38,919 nucleotides of DNA, taken from NCBI GenBank assembly GCA_902794895.1, contig CADBIY010000012.1, positions 1-38,919 of the forward strand, in the 5' to 3' direction. The DNA is from Candidatus Avelusimicrobium vaccinum. GTDB taxonomy: Bacteria; Elusimicrobiota; Elusimicrobia; Elusimicrobiales; Elusimicrobiaceae. The translations under genes and the position numbers were made by a program. The notes beneath the pieces were generated by a model, which searched no databases, was not told the DNA's origin, and was given only the letters and a program-made list of their open reading frames with translations. Each line of letters starts with the position of its first letter. Within the stretch, counting starts at the first letter, position 1. Of this stretch, positions 30,737 to 38,919 are shown one piece after another.

Positions 30737-32476
30737 TTATTCGTCCGCCGTCGTAATACTTAAAATTTCATCAATCGTAGTTTGCCCGCGAATTACTTTA
30801 CGCCATCCGTTGGCACGCAAATTCAAAGAGCCGGAACGGATCGCCGCTTTTTTTAATTCTACCAAGTCTTGTGTCTTATAAATAATATTACGCATATCTT
30901 CCGTCATATGGTACACTTCATAAATAGCACGGCGCCCGATGAACCCTGTGCCAAAACACTTCGGGCATCCTACGGACTTAAAGAATGTCCATGAATTTTG
31001 ATCCTGCGGGTTGAAATGTCCTTCCTGAATAATTTTAGCAATCATTGCCTGGTCCGGCACATAAGGCACTTTGCAATAGGGGCAAAGCATACGTACTAAA
31101 CGCTGTGCAGCCACCAATGCCAGCGAAGAGGCTAACAAGAAGGGTTCCATCCCCATATCAATTAAACGGGGCACCGCCCCTAAGGCTTCGTTTGTATGTA
31201 ATGTAGATAACACTAAGTGCCCGGTTAACGCAGCCTTCAAACATGCTTCGGCCGTTTCGTTATCGCGCACCTCCCCCACCAGAATAACATCTGGGTCCTG
31301 ACGTAAGAAAGAACGCAAACCTGCGGCAAAAGTAAGACCGATGGCTGGCTTTACCTGCACTTGGCTAATCCCGGCCAGTTTATATTCTACCGGGTCTTCC
31401 AACGTCATAAAATTGAGTTCCGGGGTGCGAATCGTAGTTAATACCGCATTTAGGGTTGTTGATTTACCGGATCCGGTGGGTCCCGTTAAGAAAATTAAAC
31501 CGTGAGGTAAATTAGCGGCTTCCAAGAAGGCCTTTTTTTGTTCCGGTTCAAAACCAAGCCGGTCAATATTCATTTCTCCGGTTCCCTTATCCAAAATACG
31601 AAGCACTAATTTTTCACCGTACACGGCAGGACATACAGAAACACGGACTTCAATAGAACGGTTTTGATAACGGATGGTAAAAGATCCGTCCTGCGGCAGA
31701 CGCTTTTCCGCAATATCCAGTTTAGACAAAATTTTAATACGTGAAATAATTGCATTGACCGCTTCTTTCGCCGGAGCAGTCCGCTCATACAACGATCCGT
31801 CAATACGGAAACGGAGGGATACCCGTTCATCAAATAATTCCAAGTGAATATCAGAAGTACGTTCCGAAATGGCTTGGCGCAAAATAGCATTTACTTGTTT
31901 TACATACTGGGAAGAATTCGGAGAAATTTTATCCAAATCCAAAAATCCGGCTGCATCCACATCCACATCTTCTTCAGACCCGGAGGTTTCTTCTTCCGTG
32001 GTTTGTACGGTTTCGTTCATTACTTCTTCCAACAAGTTTTTATTGGCGTAAAACGAATCCATGGCATTTAACAACTGGCTTTTACTGGCAATGAACGGCT
32101 TAATCTGTTTGCCGGACATTAACTTAATATTTTCTAAAAGAAATAAGTTCGTAGGGTCCAACACAGCAACAGCCAAGTTATCATCTTCCAAAAACAGCGG
32201 AACAACCATATTTTCACGAGCAAATTTTTCAGGAATAATTTCCTGTAAATTTTGCTCGCGTTCCGGAATTAAAATACCATTTTCTTTAGAAGCATAGGGA
32301 ATCGCAAAATGTTTAGAAAGAGCCACGGTTACTTGTTCTTCTGTGGCCAAACCAAATCGAATAATAGCCTCGGCAAGTGAAACATTATTTTGCTTAGAAA
32401 AAAGCTGGGCGCGTTTGACTTGTTCTTCAGTTAAAGCCCCCTGCTCAATCATAATTTCATGTAACTGTTTTGCCAT
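30737..32476 (-). CDS. pilB: Pilus/type II secretion assembly ATPase PilB/GspE
   Basis: The 579-residue hexameric motor powers pilin polymerisation. The N-terminal MshEN-like domain (IMIEQGALTEEQVKRA, then VSLAEAIIRFGLATEEQV) is followed by the ATPase core. The core has Walker A GPTGSGKST (Lys338), an Asp box (EDPVEYKLAGISQVQVKP), Walker B (DPDVILVGEVRD) and the His box (TGHLVLSTLHTNEA). The four-cysteine zinc motif LCPYC and GCPKCFGTGF marks PilB/GspE and is absent in PilT, so this is the assembly rather than the retraction ATPase. GAGGA precedes the ATG. It lies 87 bases after the secretin gene, separated by a 12-pair hairpin. Confidence 0.95.
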   Translation of the reverse strand: MAKQLHEIMIEQGALTEEQVKRAQLFSKQNNVSLAEAIIRFGLATEEQVTVALSKHFAIPYASKENGILIPEREQNLQEIIPEKFARENMVVPLFLEDDNLAVAVLDPTNLFLLENIKLMSGKQIKPFIASKSQLLNAMDSFYANKNLLEEVMNETVQTTEEETSGSEEDVDVDAAGFLDLDKISPNSSQYVKQVNAILRQAISERTSDIHLELFDERVSLRFRIDGSLYERTAPAKEAVNAIISRIKILSKLDIAEKRLPQDGSFTIRYQNRSIEVRVSVCPAVYGEKLVLRILDKGTGEMNIDRLGFEPEQKKAFLEAANLPHGLIFLTGPTGSGKSTTLNAVLTTIRTPELNFMTLEDPVEYKLAGISQVQVKPAIGLTFAAGLRSFLRQDPDVILVGEVRDNETAEACLKAALTGHLVLSTLHTNEALGAVPRLIDMGMEPFLLASSLALVAAQRLVRMLCPYCKVPYVPDQAMIAKIIQEGHFNPQDQNSWTFFKSVGCPKCFGTGFIGRRAIYEVYHMTEDMRNIIYKTQDLVELKKAAIRSGSLNLRANGWRKVIRGQTTIDEILSITTADE

Positions 32477-32518
32477 TTCCTATTCCTCTTTTTCAACGTG
32501 ATGCAATACTTACTAATT

Positions 32519-32550
32519 TTACCTGCCCCCAAATTGCCGGGGGCAGGTAA
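32519..32550 (-). other. Intra-operon hairpin between secretin and pilB
   Basis: TTACCTGCCCCC (32519-32530) and GGGGGCAGGTAA (32539-32550) are perfect 12-base complements around an eight-base loop. On the minus strand no T run follows, so it is not a classical terminator. It may slow polymerase, protect the upstream message, or be an RNase site that sets the ratio of secretin to motor genes. Confidence 0.6.
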
Positions 32551-32563
32551 TTCAATGAACTGA

Positions 32564-34153
32564 TTATTCCGCCAAAATCGTCGGAGTAATAAAGATAACC
32601 AAATCGTTGGTATCTTTTGATTTCGACTTGCTGGTAAACAACCAACCCAATACCGGAATGTCGCCTAACAACGGTACTTTGCGGGTTTGCTCGGTTTCGC
32701 GGGAGGTTAATAAGCCCCCAATTACCACCGTTTGCCCGTTTTTCACACGTACCAAGGTAGAAGCAGCCCGGGTAGTTGTATCCATAGATTGGTCAAAACC
32801 GGAAGCAACTACATCCGAATAAGAAGGTTGTACATACAAGGTTACGTAACCTTCCCGGTTGACTTGCGGAGTAACTTGCAAGGTTAAACCGACACGCTTT
32901 CTTTCAGCAGATTGTGTGCTCATGGTTGCATCACCGCTGCCGGAAATGCTTTGGGTAATACCCACCGTAGCATCACGCGAGGTGGTAATGGTAGCCACTT
33001 TATTATTCAGCGTAACTACTTTAGGTTTTCCCAAATATTTCGCTTCCCCACGCGTTAACAAACTTTTGAGCACAATGTTAAACGCAGAGAAATCTAACAA
33101 GCCGGTTTTATCTGTTCCGGAATCACCGCTAGAAGAACCAGACGAAGAACCACCGGAAGAACTAGATCCGCCGGAACTGGAGGATCCGGCTTGATCCCGG
33201 GTCGGGAAAATATAATTCCACCCTTTTACTCCGCGTCCTTTGATATAATCCAAATCTACTACGCGGGCAGGTGCTGTTGCACGCAAAAGGGTCCCGGAAC
33301 TATCGCCATATTCAAAACCTAAACTCAAACCGCTTGTTTTACTAACTTCCACGATTTGCGCTTCGATTAATACTTGCGGCGGTTTAATATCCAGTTCAGC
33401 CAAAATATTTTCAACTTGCGGGAAAACTTCAGCCACATCTGTGATAATTAATTTGTTTGTACGGGGATCCACCGCAATACGTCCTACCGGAGACAACATG
33501 CTTTTAATAATACCGGTAATTTCCGCACCGCCACTATAAGCATCACTGCCATTGCCGGACGAACTGCCACTGCCCAAGGAATTTCCGCTGGAATAACTGG
33601 AACTGCTTCCGCTGCTGTACGAAACGTCTTGCGGCATAATGCTATTCATTTCGCTGGAAGCAGAACCGACACCTTGCAAGGAAATATAACTGAGTGTATA
33701 GATTTTAGTAATGGTATCCGGCGCATCATTTGAACGTTTGGTAACCACATAACTGTCACTTTTACCAATGCGTTGATAAGAGAGCCCATGCACACGCAAA
33801 AGTGTATCTAGCGCTTCGCGGACAGTTACACGGGTCAGCGAGGCGGTAACTTTTTTATTAGCGTATTCTTCTCCGCCCATAATAAAGTTAATACCCGCTT
33901 GTGTGGTAATACTGTTCAAGAAAGCCTGTATCGGTACATTAGATACACGAATAGAAACCTTCCGGTCTAACGGCGAAGGTTCCTCCGCATCCTTGTACAA
34001 CCCCGTCTCACCTGACGTGTTTAGCGGGGTATTTTCTGTGAGCGCAATGGTATTATCGCTGGGAAGGGTTTGGCGTGCTTCTTGGGCCAGCACATTCCCA
34101 GTTAAGCCAAATACCGCAGCACAAGATAAAACAACTGCTAAACGATTTGTCAT
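32564..34153 (-). CDS. pilQ: Outer-membrane secretin PilQ/GspD
   Basis: The 529-residue protein has a signal peptide (cleavage near Val-Leu-Ala-Gln, about residue 24). An N-domain follows (VSIRVSNVPIQAFLNSITTQAGINFIM), then an STN/N1-type repeat (VTASLTRVTVREALDTLLRV), a second N-domain (IAVDPRTNKLIITDVAEVFPQVENIL), and the secretin core ending VIGGLLTSRETEQTRKVPLLGDIPVLGWLF and DLVIFITPTIL. Two Ser/Gly-rich inserts (about residues 178-206 and 322-346) are unusual and are probably flexible loops. AGGAGG lies three bases before the ATG. It follows the PilP-like gene by 31 bases. The length is shorter than E. coli GspD, closer to a compact PilQ. It forms the ring through which the fibre or substrates pass. 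Confidence 0.93.
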   Translation of the reverse strand: MTNRLAVVLSCAAVFGLTGNVLAQEARQTLPSDNTIALTENTPLNTSGETGLYKDAEEPSPLDRKVSIRVSNVPIQAFLNSITTQAGINFIMGGEEYANKKVTASLTRVTVREALDTLLRVHGLSYQRIGKSDSYVVTKRSNDAPDTITKIYTLSYISLQGVGSASSEMNSIMPQDVSYSSGSSSSYSSGNSLGSGSSSGNGSDAYSGGAEITGIIKSMLSPVGRIAVDPRTNKLIITDVAEVFPQVENILAELDIKPPQVLIEAQIVEVSKTSGLSLGFEYGDSSGTLLRATAPARVVDLDYIKGRGVKGWNYIFPTRDQAGSSSSGGSSSSGGSSSGSSSGDSGTDKTGLLDFSAFNIVLKSLLTRGEAKYLGKPKVVTLNNKVATITTSRDATVGITQSISGSGDATMSTQSAERKRVGLTLQVTPQVNREGYVTLYVQPSYSDVVASGFDQSMDTTTRAASTLVRVKNGQTVVIGGLLTSRETEQTRKVPLLGDIPVLGWLFTSKSKSKDTNDLVIFITPTILAE

Positions 34154-34184
34154 ACTCCTCCTATTTAATATTTCTAAAAGAATT

Positions 34185-34874
34185 TTACTTCATTTTCCTT
34201 ACAAATTGATGTCCCTTATACGTAAACACCACTGAATCCGGAGTCACTTCCACAATGCGGGCTCCGAATATTTTATTACCCACCGTATATACTTTGTCAC
34301 CAATAAATACTTCTTGGCCGACTATACCGCCGATATGAATCCGGTTACGAACCTCCCGAGTCGGATCTTTAATACGTGCCAGTTCCAACTGACGCAGCCT
34401 TTCGGCTTCCTCTTGCTTTCTGCGTTCTTCTGCCAATTGACGCTGACGTTCCGCTTCAAGGGCAGCTAAACGCTGCTGCTCGCGATATTGAAGCAACAGA
34501 AAGTCATCCGGAGACAGGGTAGGATCCCGTCGGTTTTTAGGTTGATAAACCACCAATTCCTTTTTTTCCGGAACTGGTTGTTCTTCCACCTCTTCCCGGG
34601 GAGTAACAAAATTTTCGCTTGGCTCTGCACTATCATTAGCCGCTTCTTGCAAATCTTTTTCTATGGTTGGGTCTACCGGAGCAGTTTTATCTTTCTCCGT
34701 GGATACTTGCTGCGTTTGAGAAGCCTCGTTTGGCGCAGCCGCCTCTTTTCCCGTTTTCGTTTCTTCAGCAACAACCGCCGGCTGCTCCTGCGCTGGGGAA
34801 TCTTTAGGTGTTTGCGCTTGGGACAGGCTCACCAAACTGCTAAAAATCAAAAGAGTAAGGAGTATGCGTTTCAT
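34185..34874 (-). CDS. pilP: PilP-like periplasmic protein with a coiled-coil linker
   Basis: The 229-residue product has an N-terminal signal or anchor (about 20 residues, LLTLLIFSSLVSLSQAQ), a long acidic linker rich in Glu, Ala and Pro, a charged helix (about residues 128-166, ALEAERQRQLAEERRKQEEA), and a small C-terminal beta domain, VFIGDKVYTVGNKIFGARIVEVTPDSVVF. The beta domain has the pattern of PilP and GspC HR domains, which contact the secretin N0 domain. It starts within the stop of the PilO-like gene (TAATG), so the two are coupled. The name is by position and this domain, since no lipobox is seen although many PilP proteins have one. Confidence 0.75.
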   Translation of the reverse strand: MKRILLTLLIFSSLVSLSQAQTPKDSPAQEQPAVVAEETKTGKEAAAPNEASQTQQVSTEKDKTAPVDPTIEKDLQEAANDSAEPSENFVTPREEVEEQPVPEKKELVVYQPKNRRDPTLSPDDFLLLQYREQQRLAALEAERQRQLAEERRKQEEAERLRQLELARIKDPTREVRNRIHIGGIVGQEVFIGDKVYTVGNKIFGARIVEVTPDSVVFTYKGHQFVRKMK

Positions 34875-35536
34875 TATTTTCCTCCTTTAGTTGCTTTAGG
34901 ATTTCGTTTTTGTATTTGTTCATTATAATCCTTAAACATACGACTTGCAATTTTTTCTTTCGGAAAAATGGTATTAAAGCGCATGGAAATTTGATTATTA
35001 CCAAGATTAGAAGGATTTGTATCCTTTTTAATGGTAAAACCAGACACTTTTAAAAATGCATTTTGGTTTTCAATATCTGCTAAAAACTCTGCAAATTTAT
35101 TAAATTCCGAATTTGTATTCACATCTAACCCGGCAGCGATATAAGTCGGGTTTGAAGCATCTTCCGTTTGTTGTCCGTTTACCTGCGGGGCCAACTGTCC
35201 CGCTTTAAAAACTTCCAACACTTTTCCTACCAACCATTCATTTTTAGTAGAAATATCCGGGAAACGCGGCTCTAAATCGAGCAAAACGTCTTTATTATTT
35301 AAATATTCCTTTTCGCTGCTTTGCTGCGTGGAAATAGCATCCATCTGGGTACGGAAGTTGTTTACCTTCTCTGTATTTTTACCCGATACATGCCGAAATA
35401 GCAAGAAAATAACCAAAACGGCAATGCCTTGTTTTAAAAACAACTTAAGGTTGCCTTCTTGCAACACCGTTTGAATATCCTGAAATCCTTTCTTCAGGTT
35501 TTCCATTTGTTTGTTATTTTTTAAATTAATCGCCAT
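34874..35536 (-). CDS. pilO: PilO-like inner-membrane alignment protein
   Basis: The 220-residue product has a short cytoplasmic start, one membrane segment (QGIAVLVIFLLFRHVS, about residues 35-50), a coiled-coil stretch (TEKVNNFRTQMDAISTQQSSEKEYL), and a periplasmic domain with SEFNKFAEFLADIENQNAFLKVSGFTI. This architecture and motif fit PilO, which pairs with PilN in the periplasm. AAGGG lies about nine bases before the ATG. It is 11 bases after the PilM-PilN gene and one base into the PilP-like gene. Sequence similarity is modest, so the call relies on architecture and order. Confidence 0.8.
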   Translation of the reverse strand: MAINLKNNKQMENLKKGFQDIQTVLQEGNLKLFLKQGIAVLVIFLLFRHVSGKNTEKVNNFRTQMDAISTQQSSEKEYLNNKDVLLDLEPRFPDISTKNEWLVGKVLEVFKAGQLAPQVNGQQTEDASNPTYIAAGLDVNTNSEFNKFAEFLADIENQNAFLKVSGFTIKKDTNPSNLGNNQISMRFNTIFPKEKIASRMFKDYNEQIQKRNPKATKGGK

Positions 35537-35547
35537 AACCTATACCC

Positions 35548-37122
35548 TTAATGCTTACAAACGAATGAGAACGTGGTTTCCTGTCCAGACCGGTCAGAGC
35601 GACTCCCTGTGCCTGCGACATTGGTCCAATTAATTGTAGCCTTATCCCCACATATTTTACGTATAATGGGTTGTTCAATCAAGGCTTCTCTAAACTTGTT
35701 CCCCAATGCCATATCCGCACGCCCATCGCGCCCGGTTTTAATGGCCCCTTCTAAATATAAGGAACGAGCCTCCCCCCCCTTAGCCGGGAAAGGATCGTTA
35801 TAACTAATAGAGGTAAGCCAAATTTCCGGAGGAATCGAATCGACCACCTCCATCAAAAGAGGCGTAATCTTATTTTGATAGTTGGACATAGCCTGCAGAT
35901 TACTGACTTGGGTTTTTAATTGATTTAAGTTTGACTGAATTTGCGAAGAAGATAACCCTTGGAAATCCGCAATAGGTGCCCGGTGTTGGCTATGCATTCG
36001 CGCCAACTCAGCAGAGGACTGATGCACTCCCCAATAAGATTTACCGATTAATAATAGAAAAACCGCCGCAATCGCAGCGACCACTTTCCAAGCGGTTACG
36101 CTCGCATTAAATTCATAATCGCTTAAGCGGTTTCCTTTTGTAAAATCAATATCCGGTAATAAATGATCATGAAATTTAATACTGGAACCTACGGCAGCAA
36201 TTTCACCGGCAGCCTGCGCTTTAATTCCGTAAACCTCACTCAAATTCCATAAGCGGACCGGTTTTTTTGAATCAGCCTCCAAGGCGGGGATCCACTGTTC
36301 CACATCAATCCCGGTAATTACCGCCTCTTCAAACGGATCTTTTTCTAATTGTTTTGCAATAAATTCCGTACAATTTGTAATTTCAAAACGACGACGCTCT
36401 GCCGGCAAAGATCCCGAGATTTCCACTTCCCGCAAAAGCACCGGAGCATTTTCATTTAAGAAGACGAAATTCACCATATCCTTACCAAAGAAGGAATAAA
36501 TACGGCCTCCGTTTCCAACGGCTTCTTTATCACTATCGTTAAACGCACGGCCTAAGGACAAACTGGACGGCTCCACGGAAATTAATTCAAGCCCGGCCGC
36601 TTTGAGTCCTTTGCGCAAACGTTCGATAATGAGTTTTGTAGTCATTGCAAACACAACTCCTAAACGTTTTTGTTTAGTAGCCGCCGTTTCAAATTCATAC
36701 ACATGATATGCATATTCTGCTTTTTCAAATGGGAAATGGATATATTTACGTGCTTGAAGCGGAATAGAATTTTTCCACATTTTGCGTTCAATATTCGCCG
36801 GAATCACAAAATGGCGTAACAAACAAAAAGCCGGAGATAAACTTACTACCACCCGATTTGTCTTCCACTTCTTTTTTGAAGCCACTTTAGTTAATGCTTC
36901 GACCCAGTTTTCCATGGAAAAAAAGGTTTCATTCAAATCTAACGGTTTCAGTAAATTTTTATCAACAGAATGAATCGGTACCCGTATTAACGACTCTAAC
37001 ACGGTTCCGCTATCTTTTTTGGCTGTTTGCGCCACATAAATTTCATCAATTCCAATATAAACTCCCAAGCAATCCGGATGGGCGTTCATATTTTGGCCAA
37101 TTAACGACTCAGAAAGACTCAT
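35548..37122 (-). CDS. PilM-PilN fusion protein
   Basis: A 524-residue protein joining two normally separate pilus subunits. The first about 335 residues are an actin-like PilM domain: LGVYIGIDEIYVAQ (phosphate loop), then VVVSLSPAFCLLRHFVIP, then IPLQARKYIHFPFEKAEYAYHV, which matches the PilM IRWEAEKYIPFPLDE-type segment. A hydrophobic helix follows (about 346-362, VVAAIAAVFLLLIG), then a periplasmic PilN-like part with LNQLKTQVSNLQAMSNYQNKITPLLMEVVDSIPPEIWLTSISY. This is the organisation of GspL in type II secretion, which likewise fuses an actin-like cytoplasmic part to a membrane helix. AAGGGG precedes the start. It stands between the OmpA-like gene and pilO in the order M-N-O-P-Q. Confidence 0.85.
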   Translation of the reverse strand: MSLSESLIGQNMNAHPDCLGVYIGIDEIYVAQTAKKDSGTVLESLIRVPIHSVDKNLLKPLDLNETFFSMENWVEALTKVASKKKWKTNRVVVSLSPAFCLLRHFVIPANIERKMWKNSIPLQARKYIHFPFEKAEYAYHVYEFETAATKQKRLGVVFAMTTKLIIERLRKGLKAAGLELISVEPSSLSLGRAFNDSDKEAVGNGGRIYSFFGKDMVNFVFLNENAPVLLREVEISGSLPAERRRFEITNCTEFIAKQLEKDPFEEAVITGIDVEQWIPALEADSKKPVRLWNLSEVYGIKAQAAGEIAAVGSSIKFHDHLLPDIDFTKGNRLSDYEFNASVTAWKVVAAIAAVFLLLIGKSYWGVHQSSAELARMHSQHRAPIADFQGLSSSQIQSNLNQLKTQVSNLQAMSNYQNKITPLLMEVVDSIPPEIWLTSISYNDPFPAKGGEARSLYLEGAIKTGRDGRADMALGNKFREALIEQPIIRKICGDKATINWTNVAGTGSRSDRSGQETTFSFVCKH

Positions 37123-37133
37123 ACACTAACCCC

Positions 37134-38919
37134 TTAATTTTCTTCGTACGGCATATCATATGGATTGTTTGCCGGATACGCTGCTTCCTCCATGGAATAA
37201 CTTGTATCCGTAGTTGTACTGGTAGCCGGGGCTTGAGGCAACGGGGCTATCGCAGAATCTTCATCTCCATCATATTCTTGAATAATCGTCCGGGTAGTCG
37301 TAGTTTTTGTAGCATGAGATTCACTAGTGCTTACCGCAGTGTTCGCAGCCGCCGCATTAGCAGTACTGGAACCATGATACATTTTCCGACCAGGTTTTAC
37401 CCACAAACGCGCAGTTTTATAGTTCAGTTCTTTTTCGGTCTCAGCAACCTGTTTTTTACCATAACAAACACCTTCACAGGTATCGGTGGTTGTATCGCCG
37501 GCACACTTAACCACTAATCGGCGGCGAATCGTTTGCTGTTGGCCTTTTAAATCCGTTCCGGTTAACACCACTGTATATTTTCCACAAGGAAGTTCAGGAC
37601 CGATAATTCCTTTACGGCCATTCCATAAAATTTGATGATAAACCGGTGTAAAACCTTCTAACTGGCGAACGATATAATATTTTCCGTCCCGCCCATGTTG
37701 AACCACTTGTAACACCCAATTATCGATCGGACTAACGGTTTCCAGTACGGAAAAATCGATTGCAAAAGCTTCGCCTAATGAACGGTCAATCGCGTGGCAC
37801 AAAGGAACAATGGCCATGCTCAACAACGGAGCCGTTTCATTATTTTCGTTCTTTTCCAGTTTGGTTGGCAATTTGGCATCGTAATCAAAAACGATGGCTA
37901 AGCCGTTTAAATTTGCATAACGGGCTGGAGGTTCTTCATCAGAAAGTCCCATATTGTAATGTAATTTCCCTTGGGAAATACCACGGCTGACTAAATAAGA
38001 ATTTAAGGCCATCGCCTGGCGGATACCGGCCAACGTCACATCATCTGTATAAGATCCGGGCGGCAAAATGACATAGGCAGAGCCTTGGGTCAACGCCAGT
38101 AATTCATAAATACTATTTAATAAAGGCAAGCAACCTTGACGGAACTGACCTTTCTCAAAGATCGTTTCCGGTTCAATATCAATGGCATCCGGGCGGTTAT
38201 CACGCATATATAAATGGACACCGTTGGTATTATTAATTTTTTCAATGGCAGCATTCGTCATGCTATCTAACTTTTGGCGGGTATATAATTCACGCGCCTG
38301 GACTGCTTCCGGGGACATTAAATCAGCAAAAACGGAAGTGGCCGGTGCTTGCAAGACTGTGGGATTTTCCTCCGCTAAGACTGAGGGAGTTAAAGTGGGA
38401 TCTTGCGCCGCAGTTACTTGTTGCGCCGTTTGATTTTCGATCGCCGTTAAATCATTTTGAGCCGTATTGGCTGCCACCGGAGCAACCGCCGCAACGGTGG
38501 AGGCTGCTTCCAAATCGGCATCTGTTAAAGCCGCTGCTTGATTTAAAGCGGCCTGACGTTGGGCCTCTGCCTGCGCCAAGGCTTCCTCCCGGGTCGCGGC
38601 AATTTGATCCGTCAATGCTTGTTGTTGTGCATTAACAGCATCAATAGCCTCCTGTTTTTTGGCCTCGGCCGCGGCTAAAGCGGCTTGCTCTTCAGCGGCT
38701 GCTTGTTGGGCCGCTTGTTCTGCGGCTAAACGGGCTTGTTCTTGCGCCGCTAATACGGCCGCATCTGCCGATTGAGATAACGACTTGACTTCGCCTTCCT
38801 TAAAATTGACATCCACTTCTACCGGATTTTGAATTCCGCCAATTTGGTTATGAATCGCATTAATATATTTATTGGCGGTGGCGACTTCTTCTTGGTTTCC
38901 ATTCACCAATACTTCCACG
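37134..38919 (-). CDS. OmpA-like coiled-coil envelope protein, partial (5-prime end beyond the window)
   Basis: The frame is open to the right edge and no start is credible inside the window (a GTG at 38918 is internal), so at least 595 residues are seen and more lies outside. The visible N-terminal part includes a long Ala/Glu/Gln-rich coiled coil (LAAEQAAQQAAAEEQAALAA and beyond). After a spacer there is a domain resembling OmpA C-terminal folds: IDIEPETIFEKGQF, then ILPPGSYTDDVTLAGIRQAM, then LNSYLVSRGISQGKL. The Asp of YTDD and the Arg of GIRQAM fit the peptidoglycan-binding pair, although the loop between them is shorter than usual. A cysteine-containing segment and a Thr/Ser-rich tail follow. 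It is the first gene seen of the pilus operon, 11 bases before the PilM-PilN gene, and may anchor the machine to the cell wall. Confidence 0.7.
   Translation of the reverse strand, partial: VEVLVNGNQEEVATANKYINAIHNQIGGIQNPVEVDVNFKEGEVKSLSQSADAAVLAAQEQARLAAEQAAQQAAAEEQAALAAAEAKKQEAIDAVNAQQQALTDQIAATREEALAQAEAQRQAALNQAAALTDADLEAASTVAAVAPVAANTAQNDLTAIENQTAQQVTAAQDPTLTPSVLAEENPTVLQAPATSVFADLMSPEAVQARELYTRQKLDSMTNAAIEKINNTNGVHLYMRDNRPDAIDIEPETIFEKGQFRQGCLPLLNSIYELLALTQGSAYVILPPGSYTDDVTLAGIRQAMALNSYLVSRGISQGKLHYNMGLSDEEPPARYANLNGLAIVFDYDAKLPTKLEKNENNETAPLLSMAIVPLCHAIDRSLGEAFAIDFSVLETVSPIDNWVLQVVQHGRDGKYYIVRQLEGFTPVYHQILWNGRKGIIGPELPCGKYTVVLTGTDLKGQQQTIRRRLVVKCAGDTTTDTCEGVCYGKKQVAETEKELNYKTARLWVKPGRKMYHGSSTANAAAANTAVSTSESHATKTTTTRTIIQEYDGDEDSAIAPLPQAPATSTTTDTSYSMEEAAYPANNPYDMPYEEN

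Noticed and set aside
30737-32476. Retraction ATPase PilT
   Set aside because: The CxxC zinc motif pair and N-terminal MshEN-like domain mark an assembly ATPase of the PilB/GspE type.
36894-37517. 207-codon plus-strand open frame opposite the PilM-PilN gene and its neighbour
   Set aside because: It is antisense to two well-supported genes and has no start signals.
1-38919. CRISPR array, IS element, prophage or integron
   Set aside because: No regularly spaced repeats, transposase, integrase or phage structural genes were seen on either strand.

Overview
The window reads as chromosome of a diderm, fermentative, probably gut-associated bacterium, and an Elusimicrobiota-like host fits best. 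That is an inference from gene content: a secretin-based pilus/secretion locus with a long run of prepilin genes, lipoproteins and signal-peptide proteins, acetate kinase, and many secreted proteins of no recognised family. No phylogenetic marker was compared, so the taxonomic call is tentative. There is no IS element, prophage or CRISPR array, and the gene content looks like stable core plus lineage-specific genes.

Left part (1-5371). On the minus strand are two small secreted hypothetical proteins, then tRNA-Lys(CUU), tRNA-Leu(UAG) and trigger factor in one apparent transcript. A plus-strand DUF885 protein has lost the usual metal-site residues. It is followed by about 400 bases without a gene that hold degenerate palindromic repeats and two strong hairpins.

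Middle (5372-24284). A 1530-residue exported protein with an internal DnaJ-type J domain is divergent from acetate kinase. Next come the DUF47/PiT phosphate-uptake pair, and a minus-strand lipoprotein-nadA-nadC-aminotransferase operon (NAD synthesis) with a 15-base palindrome at its promoter, divergent from an alanine/sodium symporter. Then come Lon with a lysine-rich tail, a divergent secreted clostripain-like (C11) protease, ClpP with Asn at the catalytic-Asp position, and a small secreted protein. Trigger factor, Lon, ClpP and the J-domain protein give the region a protein-quality-control flavour, but they are not one operon.

Right part (24297-38919). One long minus-strand operon runs from the right edge leftward: an OmpA-like coiled-coil protein (cut by the edge), a PilM-PilN fusion, PilO-like, PilP-like, secretin, assembly ATPase (PilB/GspE), inner-membrane platform (PilC/GspF), six prepilin-like proteins, and an exported HExxH metallopeptidase. 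This is a nearly complete type IV pilus or type II secretion machine. A retraction ATPase (PilT) and prepilin peptidase (PilD) are not in the window.

Regulatory signals are unusually readable. An extended -10 of the form TGCTAnAAT recurs at six places, and convergent gene pairs share bidirectional hairpin terminators. Two genes (63-509 and clpP) have -10-like boxes so close to the ATG that they may be leaderless.
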